Assembly: GCA_018261655.1 (NCBI GenBank)
Contig: JAGTSG010000013.1
Coordinates: 1 to 44,955, forward strand
Direction: 5' to 3'
DNA from: Pseudomonadota bacterium
GTDB lineage: Bacteria > Pseudomonadota > Gammaproteobacteria > Steroidobacterales > Steroidobacteraceae
DNA: 44,955 nucleotides
The first letter of the stretch is position 1. Every line of letters begins with the position of its first letter. The position numbers were made by a program, and so were the translations under genes. Below, piece after piece: positions 1 through 8,934 of the stretch. The notes under the pieces are model-generated. The model was not told where the DNA came from. It did not search any database and saw nothing but the letters and a program-made list of their open reading frames with translations.

Positions 1-64
1 GCGCCACGGCCAGTGCAACGGGGTGCGCGCGCCGACGGGCGCCCGCATGTCGGGTGGGGTTCAT
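1..64 (-). CDS. 5' fragment of an unidentified, probably exported protein
   Basis: Only the first 21 codons are inside the window. An ATG at 64 is preceded at 9 bases by a perfect AGGAGG (plus-strand cctcct, 74-79). The start encodes MNPTRHAGARRRAHPVALAVA, with several Arg and then a small hydrophobic run, which looks like the beginning of a signal peptide. It lies downstream of the DUF2946 gene on the same strand. DUF2946 proteins are often followed by TonB-dependent receptors or other metal-related envelope genes, so an outer-membrane or periplasmic product is plausible, but the body of the protein is not visible. The function is unknown. Confidence 0.45.
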   Translation of the reverse strand, partial: MNPTRHAGARRRAHPVALAVA

Positions 65-160
65 CTCGGCATGCCTCCTGGTCGGCGGGACGCCTTCGTA
101 CGTCCCGCGCAATGCGCCGCCGGTCCTGCCGGCAGCGCGGTCACGTCCTGTCGTGGGTGA

Positions 161-556
161 TCAGGCGACCAGGGGCGGGGCGCGCGCGCCAGGACGGCGC
201 GCGTGGTCCCGGGGCAGCAAGGGCTCGGCCGGATCCGGCCCGAGGGTGGCCGGGCCGGTGTCGGTCGAGCGGGCGACATCGATCGCCGGCGGCGGCGCCA
301 GCAGCGCGCTCGCGGCGTAAGGGCAGAGTCCGCTGGCGTCGTGGTCGGAGCGGCCATCGACCGGCCGGCCGTCGTCGTCGTAGTGGACGACGGTCAGGCG
401 CGACTCGGCGCCGTGGCACAGCCTGACCGTGAGCGAGGCGCCATCCCCGCTGGCGAACATGAAGCCCGCCGGCACCAGCGCGCGGAACACCAGCGCCGCG
501 AGGATGAAGGCGACGGCCTGGTCGCGCACCGAACGATGGCGCAGCCGGTGGAGCAT
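161..556 (-). CDS. DUF2946-family protein
   Basis: A 131-residue protein with an N-terminal hydrophobic segment (about residues 12-33, containing AFILAALVFRALVPAGFM), a short soluble part with an isolated Cys (RLCHG), and a Cys-Pro pair near residue 77 (GLCPYAAS) followed by a Pro/Ala/Arg-rich tail. The single membrane anchor, the LVPAGFM stretch and the Cys-Pro motif match the DUF2946 family, often found beside copper-related and TonB receptor genes; its biochemical role is not established. I chose ATG 556; an in-frame ATG at 586 would add ten residues, but an AT-rich -10-like stretch just upstream of it makes the shorter form more likely. Neither start has a clear ribosome site. Confidence 0.6.
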   Translation of the reverse strand: MLHRLRHRSVRDQAVAFILAALVFRALVPAGFMFASGDGASLTVRLCHGAESRLTVVHYDDDGRPVDGRSDHDASGLCPYAASALLAPPPAIDVARSTDTGPATLGPDPAEPLLPRDHARRPGARAPPLVA

Positions 557-657
557 GGCCGGGAGTCTTACGGAACCGCCCGGCATAAGTAAATACCACT
601 ATGGGTCGAAAGGCGGCCCGAAGGGAGTGACCCTGACCCCTGACCGGCCGGAGTTAG

Positions 658-708
658 ACATATGTTCATTGATTGACACGATGACAACTTCAGCTTAGCC
701 TCTGGGCC
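658..708 (+). promoter_or_regulatory. Promoter and possible operator of the TetR gene
   Basis: A perfect -35 box TTGACA lies at 673-678, with a weak -10 candidate TAGCCT at 696-701 (17-base spacer). This puts the predicted transcription start at about 708, right at the ATG (709), and no Shine-Dalgarno sequence precedes that ATG, so the message may be leaderless. An 8-base perfect palindrome ACATATGT at 658-665 sits just upstream of the -35 box and could be an operator half. The promoter is read from sequence; the operator is a guess. Confidence 0.4.
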
Positions 709-1344
709 ATGTCATACCTTGCCGAACGCCGTGAGGAGGAGAAGGAACGCCGCCGGCTCGAGATCATCGAGGCCGCCGAGCTGCTCTACGCGGAGAAGGG
801 CTGGGACGCGGTGACCATGGACCAGGTCGCGCGCACCGCGCGCCTGTCGCGGGCGCTGCTGTACGTCTACTTCAGGGACAAGGAAGACCTGCTGTTCGCG
901 ATCACGAGCCGCGCGCTCGAGGAACTGCGGCAGCGGTTCGAGCGTGCCATCGCGGGCCAGGCGCTCGGGATCGACCAGATGACCGCCATCGGTCGCGCCT
1001 ACGTGCTGTTCCAGCAGGAAAAGCCCTTCCAGTTCGACGCCTGCAGCCGCTACCACGCCCACCACGCCCACGAGGGCCAGGAGAACGAACTCGCCTGCGC
1101 TGCCCAGGGCGACGGCCTGATCGCCGTGATGATCGGGGTGCTGCAGCGTGGCATCGCCGACGGCTCGATTCGCGCCGACATCGGCGATCCCGTCAAGGTC
1201 TGCGTCATGCTCTGGGCCTTCAGCCACGGGCTGATCCAGATCGCGACCAACAAGTCGGTGGAAATCGCGCGGCAGGGAGTCTCGGCCGGTACGCTCATGG
1301 AAGACGGCCAGGCGATGCTGCGTTATCTGCTCGCGGTGAAGTGA
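709..1344 (+). CDS. TetR/AcrR-family transcriptional regulator
   Basis: A 211-residue TetR-type repressor. Residues about 15-60 form the N-terminal DNA-binding domain: the helix ending in AAELLYAEKGWDAVTMDQVA, then the recognition part with ARLSRALLYVYFRDKEDLL, which fits the family pattern of GxxxxTMDxVAxxAxxSRxxLYxYFxxKExL. The C-terminal two thirds are the variable ligand-binding and dimer domain. The gene stands 28 bases upstream of the tolC-like gene and points the same way, so it is most likely the local regulator of the RND pump, with the pump substrate or a related molecule as inducer. The ligand cannot be read from the sequence. Confidence 0.9.
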   Translation: MSYLAERREEEKERRRLEIIEAAELLYAEKGWDAVTMDQVARTARLSRALLYVYFRDKEDLLFAITSRALEELRQRFERAIAGQALGIDQMTAIGRAYVLFQQEKPFQFDACSRYHAHHAHEGQENELACAAQGDGLIAVMIGVLQRGIADGSIRADIGDPVKVCVMLWAFSHGLIQIATNKSVEIARQGVSAGTLMEDGQAMLRYLLAVK

Positions 1345-1372
1345 CCCGTTTTTTTGAATCTGGTCCTGACAC

Positions 1373-2839
1373 ATGTCCAACGATTCAACGACCGCCAAAC
1401 TCGGCTGTGTGATCGCCCTCGCGGCGGCCTGGGCCGTGGCGCCGCCCGCCGCAGCCGCCGCACCCCTGGACGCGGTCGTCGAGCAGCTGGTCCTCGAGGC
1501 TGAGGCCGCCAACCTGGAGCTTGCGGGTGCCGAACAGGGCGTCGCGCAGCGCCTCGCCGTCCTCGACCAGGCCCGCGCCCGCTTCCTCCCCGCCCTCGAT
1601 CTCGGGATGCGCTACTCGATGGCCGACGGCGGCCGCCAGATAGACATCCCGGTGGGCGACCTGCTGAACCCGGTGTACGCGTCGCTCAACTCGCTGCTCG
1701 CCGCCAGCGGCCAGCCGGCGCCCTTCACGCCGATCGACAACGTCTCGGTGCCGTTCCTGCGCGAGGAAGAGCTGCAGGCCGTCGTGTCCCTCACCCAGCC
1801 GGTGTACGACGCGCGCATCCCCGCCGCGAAGCGCGCGGCCGAGCACGAGTACATCGCTTCGCGCCAGGGCCTCGACGCGCTGCGCGTGCGCCTGCGCCGC
1901 GACATGCAGCAGGCCTGGTTCCGCTGGCTCGCCCTGCGCGAGTCGGCGGCGGTCCTCGAGGCGTCGCTCGAGGCCGCCCGCGAGAACCAGCGGGTCAACG
2001 AGAGCCTGCACCGCAACGGGCGCGTGACCCGCGACCTGGTGCTGCGCGCCGAGGCCGACGTGCTCGAGATCGAGCAGCAGCTCGAGGCCACGAACGGCGC
2101 GCAACGCATCGCCCGGAACTACGTCAACCTGCTGCGCAACCAGCCGCTCGAAGCGCCGTTGCCGGAGGCCGCGGTGTCCGATGCGGACGTCGCCCGGCGG
2201 CGCGACGCGCTCGTGCGGCAGGCCGGCGGCGTGGCGCGCGACCGCGGCTGGCTGCAGGACACGGCGGTCGAGCGCCGCCAGGAGCTCAGGCAGATCGACT
2301 CGGGCATCGAGGCGGCCGGCGCCGCCGAAGACCTCGCGCGGGCGGCGTTCAGGCCGCAGCTGGCGCTCGCCGTGGACGCGGGCGTGCAGAGCGAGGAGCT
2401 CGGGTTCGAGGGAGACGAGAACTTCGTGCTGGCCTCGCTGGTGCTGCGCTTCAACTTCTACAACGGCGGCGCGGATCGCGCAGCGCTGCGCGAGGCGCGG
2501 GCGCGCAGCGGCGAGCTGCTCGCCGCGCGCGACCTCGCGGAGCAGCACGTGCGGCTCGAGGTGCTCGAGTCGGTGAAGGACTTCGAGGTTGCGGAGGCCT
2601 CGCTGCGCACCGCGGCCAAGCGCGTGGCGGCGGCCGACGGCGCGTTCGGGATCGCGCGGCGCAAGCGCGACCTCGGCCAGATCGCGCAGGTGGAATTCAT
2701 CGACGCGCGCCGCGCCGTGACGAGCGCGCAGCTGAACCAGCAGGTGAACCGCTTCCAGGCGCTGTCCGCGCTGGCGGCGGTCGAGTACGCGGTGGGCGGG
2801 CCGGTCCGGTCCGCGCCGCCGCCGGAGACCGGACCATGA
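1373..2839 (+). CDS. TolC-family outer-membrane efflux channel
   Basis: A 488-residue TolC-like outer-membrane factor. An N-terminal signal peptide (hydrophobic stretch VIALAAAWAVAPPAAAAA, cleavage near residue 29) is followed by long, Ala/Arg/Glu-rich helices with the heptad character of the periplasmic alpha-barrel, in two structural repeats. The second repeat contains LALAVDAGVQSEELGFEG and LVLRFNFYNGG, the usual TolC strand pattern. It would trimerise to form the exit duct of the pump encoded by the next two genes. Its stop overlaps the adaptor ATG (ATGA at 2836-2839), so all three parts of the pump are translated together. It starts with ATG 28 bases after the TetR stop. Confidence 0.9.
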   Translation: MSNDSTTAKLGCVIALAAAWAVAPPAAAAAPLDAVVEQLVLEAEAANLELAGAEQGVAQRLAVLDQARARFLPALDLGMRYSMADGGRQIDIPVGDLLNPVYASLNSLLAASGQPAPFTPIDNVSVPFLREEELQAVVSLTQPVYDARIPAAKRAAEHEYIASRQGLDALRVRLRRDMQQAWFRWLALRESAAVLEASLEAARENQRVNESLHRNGRVTRDLVLRAEADVLEIEQQLEATNGAQRIARNYVNLLRNQPLEAPLPEAAVSDADVARRRDALVRQAGGVARDRGWLQDTAVERRQELRQIDSGIEAAGAAEDLARAAFRPQLALAVDAGVQSEELGFEGDENFVLASLVLRFNFYNGGADRAALREARARSGELLAARDLAEQHVRLEVLESVKDFEVAEASLRTAAKRVAAADGAFGIARRKRDLGQIAQVEFIDARRAVTSAQLNQQVNRFQALSALAAVEYAVGGPVRSAPPPETGP

Positions 2840-3909
2840 AGACGACGTCGTCCGCGCGCGCCCACCGGGCACCGCGGATCGTGCCGTGGCTCGCGGCGAT
2901 GGCGTTGGCCGCCGCCTGCAGCGGCGAAACCGTAACACCGGCACCTTCGGGGACGCCGGTGCGGACGGCGCCGGTCGAACAGGCCGCGCTGCGGGGCACC
3001 CTGCGCGCGGTCGGCATGCTCGAGCCGGCGAACGAGGTGCGACTGTCCTTCAAGGCAGGCGGCGTGATCGCCTCCATCGAGGTCGCGCAGGGCGAACGCG
3101 TCCGCCAGGGACAGCCGCTCGCCTCGCTGGCGCAGCAGGAAGTGGCCGCAGCCGTCGCCCAGTCGCGGGCGCTGGCCGACAAGGCGGAACGGGACCTCGA
3201 GCGCGGCGAGGCGCTGTACGCCGACGAAGTCGCCACGCGCGAGCAGCTCGACGACCTGACGACTGCGCGCGACGTGGCGCGGGCCGGGCTGCGTGCCGCT
3301 GAGTTCAACGCGCGTTTCTCGCGCATCGAGGCGCCGGCCGACGGCATCGTCCTGCGCAAGCTGGCCGAGCCGAATGAGCTGGTGGCCGCCGGGCAGCCCG
3401 TGATCGTCCTCGGCGACACCTCGGGCGGCTGGGTCGTGAGCGCATCGCTGTCGGACCGCGACATCGTCCGCGTCCGCGTCGGCGACGTCGCGCGCGTGAC
3501 GCTGGATGCCTTCCCGGGACGCGGGTTCGACGCGACCGTGAGCGAACTCGCCTCGGCCGCCGACCCGCTCACCGGCACCTACGAGATGAAGCTCGCCATC
3601 GACCCGGCCGGGGCGCGTTTCGTGCAGGGCCTGGTCGCCAAGGTGGAGATGGCCGGCGACCCGGGCGCATCCGTCACCGTCGTGCCGGTGCAGTCGCTGC
3701 TGGAAGCCGACGGCTCGGAGGCCGTCGTCTACGTCGTCGCGACGCGCGACGGCGCCCTGGTGGCCCAGCGTGTCCCGGTGCGGATCGGCAGGCTGGTCGG
3801 AGAGCGGGTCGAGGTGCTGGAGGGACTCGAGGGCGGCGAGCAGGTGGTCACCGATGGCGCCGCGTACCTGCGCGAGGGCCAGTCGGTCCGCATCGCGGGC
3901 GCCGGCTGA
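2836..3909 (+). CDS. RND efflux periplasmic adaptor (membrane fusion lipoprotein)
   Basis: A 357-residue adaptor with a lipoprotein signal: a basic N-terminus, the hydrophobic stretch LAAMALAAAC and Cys at about residue 31, so it is probably lipid-anchored in the inner-membrane outer leaflet. Then come the lipoyl half-motifs (VRLSFKAGGVIASIEVAQGERVRQG and SRIEAPADGIVLRKLAEPNELVAAGQ) flanking a helical hairpin, the beta-barrel domain and a membrane-proximal domain. This is the HlyD/AcrA order. It bridges the TolC-like channel and the RND permease. The ATG overlaps the tolC stop by four bases. It is somewhat shorter than AcrA (about 397 residues), within the normal range for the family. Confidence 0.9.
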   Translation: MKTTSSARAHRAPRIVPWLAAMALAAACSGETVTPAPSGTPVRTAPVEQAALRGTLRAVGMLEPANEVRLSFKAGGVIASIEVAQGERVRQGQPLASLAQQEVAAAVAQSRALADKAERDLERGEALYADEVATREQLDDLTTARDVARAGLRAAEFNARFSRIEAPADGIVLRKLAEPNELVAAGQPVIVLGDTSGGWVVSASLSDRDIVRVRVGDVARVTLDAFPGRGFDATVSELASAADPLTGTYEMKLAIDPAGARFVQGLVAKVEMAGDPGASVTVVPVQSLLEADGSEAVVYVVATRDGALVAQRVPVRIGRLVGERVEVLEGLEGGEQVVTDGAAYLREGQSVRIAGAG

Positions 3910-3926
3910 GCCGAGGGCAGGTCCCC

Positions 3927-6900
3927 ATGAGTCCCTGGGCATTCGCGGTCAAGCGCTGGCAGTTCACCCTGGTCGTGTTCGCGCTGCTGGTCGTCACGGG
4001 CATCACGGTCCTGAAGACCATCCCGCGCCAGGAGGACCCGTCGCTGACCTTCCCGGGGTCCATCATCGTGGTGACCTATCCGGGCGCCGATCCGGAGGAC
4101 ATCGAGCAGCTGGTGGTGGAGCCCATCGAGGAGGCCCTCAACGCCCTCGATGACATCAAGATGATGGAGAGCGAGGCCCAGGACGGCTTCGCGATGATCC
4201 GCATCGAGTTCATCTGGGGCGTGGACCCCGATCGCAAGTACGACGAGGTGCTGCGCGAGGTGAACCGGCTGCGGCCCACCCTGCCGGCCGACATCCTCGA
4301 CATCGACATCCGCCAATTCAAGCCGAGCCTGGTCAACATCGTACAGCTGGCGCTGGTGAGCGAGTCGCTCGGATGGCGCGAGCTGCGGGAGCTGGCCGAG
4401 GACCTCGAGGAGGCCATCGAGATCGTGCCGGGCGTGCGCCGTGCGCAGAGCTGGGCCTTCCCCGAGCCCGAGATCCGCGTCGCCGTGGACCTGGAGCGGC
4501 TGTCCGCCTCAGGCGTCACGCTCGGCCAGATCACCGACGCCATCCGCAGCGAGAACGCCAGCATCCCGGGCGGCGCAGTCGACGTCGGCCAGCGCCGCTA
4601 CAACCTCAAGACCTCGGGCGACTACCAGTCGCTCGACGAGATCGGGAACACCGTCGTCAGCGCGCGACAGGGCCGCGCGGTCCGCGTCCGCGACATCGCC
4701 GAGGTGTCGTGGAGCACGGCGGAGGAGCGCTACCTCGGCCGTTTCAACGGCGAGCGCGCCGTGTTCGTCACCGCGAACATGAAGGACTTCCAGAACGTCT
4801 TCGACGTGCGCAACGGCATCTACGAGCGGCTCGACAGCTTCGAGGCCTCGCTGCCGCAGGGCGTGCGCCTGGAGCGTGGCTTCGACCAGTCCCGCAACGT
4901 GGACCATCGCCTGTCGCGGCTGCAGTTCGACTTCTCGCTGGCCATCAGCCTGGTGGCGCTGACCCTGTTGCCGCTCGGCCTGCGTGCGGCCGGGATCGTC
5001 ATGCTGTCGATCCCGCTGTCGCTGGCGATCGGCCTGGCCGCGCTGTACTTCACCGGGTTCACGCTGAACCAGCTGTCGATCGCCGGCTTCGTCGTGGCGC
5101 TGGGCCTGCTCGTGGACGACTCGATCGTGGTGGTCGAGAACATCGCCCGCCACGTGCGCGAAGGCATGCCCCGGCGCCAGGCAGCGATCGCGGCCACCAA
5201 CCAGATCTGGCTGGCCGTGCTCGGCTGCACCGCCACGCTGATCCTGGCCTTCCTGCCGCTGCTGTTCCTGCCGGAAGCCTCGGGCGAGTTCGTGCGCTCG
5301 CTGCCGGCCGCGGTCCTGTACACCATCCTGGCCTCGTTGTTCGTTGCCGTGACCATCATTCCCTTCCTGGCCAGCCGGCTGCTGCGCGGCGGCGCTCCGG
5401 GGCCCCTGCCGCGCCAGCCCTGGCTGGCGCGCGTCGTGCTGGTGGGGCGCGGCCTGGTCGAACGCTCGGACGCGCTGGCCGACCGGGCGCTGGCCGGGGT
5501 GATGCGCGGCATCCACGCGTTCTACGGGCCGGCCCTGCGACGTGCCCTGTCCTGGCCACGCACGACCTTTGCGCTGGCGATGCTGGTGTGCGCGGGCGCG
5601 GTGGCGCTGGCTGTCTTCGCCATGGGCGTGAGCCTGTTCCCGACGGCCGACATCCCGCAGTTCCGCGTGCGCGTCGAGGCGCCCGACGGCGCGAGCCTGG
5701 CCGAGACGGACCGCGCCCTGCGCTTCGTCGAGGCGGAGCTGGCGAGGCGACCGGAGGTGAAGTACTGGTTCGCCAACCTCGGCCACGACAACCCGCGTAC
5801 CTACTACAACATCATCCCGAAGACCTACTCGGCCAACGTCGCCGAGGTCCTCGCGGAGGTGCGCGAGTACCATCCACAGCGAACCAACCGGATGCTCGAC
5901 GAACTGCGCGCGACCTTCGCCGGCTATCCGGCCGCGCGCATCACCGTGCGGCAATTCGAGAACGGGCCGCCGATCAACGCGCCGATCGAGATCCGCGTGA
6001 TCGGCCCGGACCTGTCCACCCTGCGCACGGTGGCCGCCGACGTCGACCGGATCATCTCCGGGATCGAGGGGACCCGCGACGTCGAGAACCCGCTGCGCCT
6101 GCAGCGCACGGACATCGACCTGCGGGTCGACACCGAGAAAGCCGCGCTGTTCGGCGTGCCCGCGATCGAGGTGGACCGGACGGTGCGCCTCGCGGTGGCC
6201 GGCGTGCCGGCCGGGCAGTTCCGCGAAGCCGATGGCGACGAGTACGACATCACGCTGCGGCTGCCGATCGAGGGCCGGCCGACACTCGCGCTGATCGACG
6301 CGATCCAGGTGTCGTCGCTGGCCGGCCGGCAGGTGCCGCTCAGGCAGGTCACCGACCCGCAGTTCAGCTCTGCGCCCAACCTGATCCGCCGCTACAACCG
6401 CGAACGCTCGGTCAGCATCACCGCCTGGCCCGCCAGCGGCTACACCACGGACCAGGTCACGCGGCAGGTGCTCGCGGCCGTCGCGGACTACGACTGGCCG
6501 CAGGGCTACCGCTACATGGCCGCCGGCGAGGTCGAGGCCCGCGAGGAGGCCTTCGGCGGCCTCGGCATCGCGCTGCTGGTGGCGATGTTCGGCATCCTCG
6601 CGGTGCTGGTGCTGGAGTTCGGCAGCTTCCGCTCCACCCTGATCGTCTTCGGCGTCGTGCCGCTCGGCATGGTCGGCGCGGTCGTGGCGCTGTTCGTGAC
6701 CGGCTACACGCTGTCGTTCACCGCGCTGATCGGCATGATTGCCCTGGTGGGCATCGAGATCAAGAACTCGATCCTGCTGGTGGACTTCACCAACCAGCTG
6801 CGCGAGGCCGGCGCCGGCCTCGACGAGGCCATCGAGAAGGCGGGCGAGATCCGCTTCTTCCCCATCCTGCTGACCTCCCTGACGGCGATCGGCGGCCTGA

Positions 6901-7085
6901 TGCCGCTCGCCGTCCAGGGCTCCGGCCTGTACTCGCCGCTGGCCGTCGTCATCATCGGCGGCCTCATCTCCTCGACGCTGCTGGCGCGGCTGGTGACGCC
7001 GGTCATGTACAAGCTGCTGCCGCCGGCCATCGAGCCTCGCAAGGCCGCGGCGCTGTCGGGCGGCCAGGCACCGGCCGTCGCCTGA
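3927..7085 (+). CDS. RND efflux pump permease (AcrB/HAE1-like)
   Basis: A 1052-residue, full-length RND transporter with 12 predicted membrane helices in two pseudo-repeats and two large periplasmic loops. The proton-relay pair is present in helix 4 (GLLVDDSIVVVENI, Asp397-Asp398), and the matching Lys is present in helix 10 (VGIEIKNSILLVDF). The N-terminus has a helix-1 run followed by KTIPRQEDP, and the first porter loop includes YPGADPEDIEQLVVEP, both typical of proton-driven drug or hydrophobic-compound pumps and not of the metal (CzcA) group. It starts 17 bases after the adaptor gene. The substrate is unknown; solvents, dyes, bile-like or fatty compounds are possible. Confidence 0.93.
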   Translation: MSPWAFAVKRWQFTLVVFALLVVTGITVLKTIPRQEDPSLTFPGSIIVVTYPGADPEDIEQLVVEPIEEALNALDDIKMMESEAQDGFAMIRIEFIWGVDPDRKYDEVLREVNRLRPTLPADILDIDIRQFKPSLVNIVQLALVSESLGWRELRELAEDLEEAIEIVPGVRRAQSWAFPEPEIRVAVDLERLSASGVTLGQITDAIRSENASIPGGAVDVGQRRYNLKTSGDYQSLDEIGNTVVSARQGRAVRVRDIAEVSWSTAEERYLGRFNGERAVFVTANMKDFQNVFDVRNGIYERLDSFEASLPQGVRLERGFDQSRNVDHRLSRLQFDFSLAISLVALTLLPLGLRAAGIVMLSIPLSLAIGLAALYFTGFTLNQLSIAGFVVALGLLVDDSIVVVENIARHVREGMPRRQAAIAATNQIWLAVLGCTATLILAFLPLLFLPEASGEFVRSLPAAVLYTILASLFVAVTIIPFLASRLLRGGAPGPLPRQPWLARVVLVGRGLVERSDALADRALAGVMRGIHAFYGPALRRALSWPRTTFALAMLVCAGAVALAVFAMGVSLFPTADIPQFRVRVEAPDGASLAETDRALRFVEAELARRPEVKYWFANLGHDNPRTYYNIIPKTYSANVAEVLAEVREYHPQRTNRMLDELRATFAGYPAARITVRQFENGPPINAPIEIRVIGPDLSTLRTVAADVDRIISGIEGTRDVENPLRLQRTDIDLRVDTEKAALFGVPAIEVDRTVRLAVAGVPAGQFREADGDEYDITLRLPIEGRPTLALIDAIQVSSLAGRQVPLRQVTDPQFSSAPNLIRRYNRERSVSITAWPASGYTTDQVTRQVLAAVADYDWPQGYRYMAAGEVEAREEAFGGLGIALLVAMFGILAVLVLEFGSFRSTLIVFGVVPLGMVGAVVALFVTGYTLSFTALIGMIALVGIEIKNSILLVDFTNQLREAGAGLDEAIEKAGEIRFFPILLTSLTAIGGLMPLAVQGSGLYSPLAVVIIGGLISSTLLARLVTPVMYKLLPPAIEPRKAAALSGGQAPAVA

Positions 7086-7124
7086 TGGCGACATATACGG
7101 GCACTTCCGGGGAGCCGCGAGGTC

Positions 7125-7157
7125 TACAATGGGTCCATTCCCCCTCGGCACACGGAG
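7125..7157 (+). promoter_or_regulatory. Likely promoter -10 box and RBS of the YSC84-family gene
   Basis: TACAAT at 7125-7130 is a good -10 hexamer in an otherwise GC-rich 80-base gap. GGAG at 7154-7157 is a ribosome site 8 bases before ATG 7166. No convincing -35 box is seen, so the strength is uncertain. Its presence suggests the gene is transcribed on its own as well as by read-through from the pump operon. Confidence 0.4.
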
Positions 7158-7165
7158 TACATGCC

Positions 7166-7741
7166 ATGACCCGAAAGATCCTGATGGCCGCCTGGCTGGC
7201 CCTGGCCTCGCTGGCCTTCGCCGTCCCCGCGCAGGCCGACAAGTGGTCGGACACCATCGACCTGTTCAAGAACGCCGGCGAGAGCCGTGACTTCTTCGGC
7301 AAGAGCTACGGTTACGCCGTGTTTCCCACCGTCGGCAAGGCCGGCCTCGGCATCGGCGGCGCCTACGGCGAGGGACGCGTGTACCGCGGCGGCGCCGCAG
7401 TCGGCCGGACGAAGTTTTCCCAGCTCAGCGTCGGCTGGCAGGCCGGCGGCCAGGGCTACAGCCTGATGATCTTCTTCGAGGACAAGCGCGCCTTCGACGA
7501 GTTCACCTCGGGCAGCTTCGAGTTCGGCGCCCAGGCGAGCGCGGTCGCCATCACCGCCGGTGCACAGGCCGGTGCCGGGACGACTGGCAATACGGCGGGC
7601 GCCAGTGCGGGAAAGAAGGATGCGACCACGGCCGGCCAGTACAACAACGGAATGGCCGCCTTTACGATCGTCAAGGGCGGGTTGATGTACGAGGCCGCGC
7701 TCTCGGGCGCGAAGTTCTCGTACGAACCGATCAAGAAGTGA
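7166..7741 (+). CDS. YSC84/Ysc84-actin-binding-domain family exported protein
   Basis: A 191-residue secreted protein. The signal peptide spans about residues 1-23 (MTRKILMAAWLALASLAFAV, cleavage after AQA). The mature part carries the YSC84/DUF500 lipid-binding fold: residues about 40-65 with SYGYAVFPTVGKAGLGIGGAYG, then GQGYSLMIFFEDKRAFDEFTSG and a C-terminal GLMYEAALSGAKFSY. In eukaryotes the fold binds phosphoinositides; bacterial members are periplasmic and of unclear role. A low-complexity Ala/Gly/Thr stretch (about residues 130-150) interrupts the domain. The start is chosen on the GGAG 8 bases upstream. It lies between the RND operon and a terminator hairpin. Confidence 0.85.
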   Translation: MTRKILMAAWLALASLAFAVPAQADKWSDTIDLFKNAGESRDFFGKSYGYAVFPTVGKAGLGIGGAYGEGRVYRGGAAVGRTKFSQLSVGWQAGGQGYSLMIFFEDKRAFDEFTSGSFEFGAQASAVAITAGAQAGAGTTGNTAGASAGKKDATTAGQYNNGMAAFTIVKGGLMYEAALSGAKFSYEPIKK

Positions 7742-7750
7742 CGGCACGGC

Positions 7751-7777
7751 TGCGTGACGGGCGTCGCCCGTCACGCA
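7751..7777. terminator. Bidirectional hairpin terminator
   Basis: A perfect 12-base stem, TGCGTGACGGGC at 7751-7762 and its complement at 7766-7777, with a 3-base loop. It lies between the YSC84 stop (7741) and the frame-restored stop of the convergent permease gene (7781-7783), so it would stop transcription from both sides. There is no T-tract, so it may work with other factors or mainly as an mRNA 3'-end stabiliser. Confidence 0.65.
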
Positions 7778-7780
7778 GGT

Positions 7781-8921
7781 TCACTCGTAGCGCAGCGCCT
7801 CGATCGGGTCGAGCCGCGCGGCACGCAGTGCCGGCATGAGCCCGAACAGCAGGCCCACCGCCGAGCAGCATGGACAGCCCGGCGCCGAGGGCGATGCCCA
7901 GCACCCCGCCCAGCGCGCACAGCGTCACCGACTCGACCAGGAACTGCAGCAGTATCGTCGTCCGCCTCGCGCCCATGGCCTTGCGGATGCCGATCTCGCG
8001 CGTCCGCTCGGTCACCGTGACCAGCATGATGTTCATGATGCCGATGCCGCCGACGACCAGGCTGACGCCGGCGATGCTGGCGAGCAGGTAGGAGAAGATC
8101 TCGGTCGCCTCGGCGCGGGCGTTGAAGAAGGTCTTGCGGTCGAAGATGGCGAAGTCGTTGTCCCGGCCCGGCAGGATCCCGTGGGCCCGGCGCAGGATGC
8201 GCTCGATGTCCACCATCGCCTGCTCGATGGTCGAGCTCGGAGCGACTTCCACGCTGATGGACTGCAGCGTGTCCTCACCGGTCAGCCGGTGCCGCGCCGT
8301 CTGCAGCGGAATCCAGACGTCGTCGTCCGGGTTGCTCATGCCGACCGCGCCCTTGGCCTCGAACACGCCGATGACCTCGAACGGCACGGCGCGGACCTGC
8401 AGCGTCTGCCCGACCAGCGCCGCCGCGTCCGTGTCGAGCATGCCCGGCACCTCGGCGCCGACCACGATGACGCGGCGCCGCGCGGCGTCGTCCGCCCCGC
8501 CGAACATCCGGCCCGCGGCCAGGGTGAACCCCTGGACGTCGGCAAAGTTCGGCGTCGTGCCGGTGATGCTGACGTTGATGTTGCGGTTGCCCGACTTGAC
8601 CTGGTCGCGGATGGACATCTCCGGCACCACCGCCGTGAGGTGCACGGCCTCGCGCCCCAGCGCCTCGGCGTCGTCGATGGTCAGCGTGTTCTGTTGACGC
8701 GAGACGCCGCGCATGAACCACATGCCCGTGTTGATCGTCAGCAGGTTGGCGCCGAGCGACTGCAGCTGCTGGTCGATGGCCTTCTGCGCGCCCGAGCCGA
8801 GCGCCACCATGGTGATGACCGCGGCCACGCCGATGATCACCCCGAGCATCGTGAGGGCCGCGCGCATGAAGTTGGCGCGGATCGATTCGAGGGCGACGCG
8901 GACGATCTCGGCGAAGGGCAC
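7781..8921 (-). pseudogene. MacB-like ABC transporter permease, frameshifted with an internal deletion
   Basis: The first about 353 codons encode a normal permease-only MacB/FtsX protein: helix 1 (FMRAALTMLGVIIGVAAVITM), a periplasmic MacB_PCD domain, then helices 2 and 3 (GIGIMNIMLVTVTERTREIGIRK is the family motif). After GAGLSMLL, near 7855-7865, the frame is lost. The correct ending, [25 protein letters not shown], is present in a different frame and stops at 7781-7783. Compared with family members of about 405 residues, some 30 residues leading into helix 4 are missing. If the original frame is followed instead, translation runs on to 7731 through unrelated sequence. Either the gene is dead or the sequence has an assembly error. 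The gene begins 13 bases after the adaptor gene. Confidence 0.75.
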
Positions 8922-8934
8922 GGACGGCGTCCCG

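Noticed and set aside
628-647. Three near-tandem TGACC units upstream of the TetR gene.
   Set aside because: The units are six to seven bases long, uneven in spacing, and expected by chance in such a sequence; no operator logic could be drawn.
4373-7151. Long open frames in other frames and on the other strand across the RND permease gene.
   Set aside because: The RND gene in its own frame is full length with all expected motifs; the other frames have no domain pattern. GC-rich DNA lacks chance stop codons.
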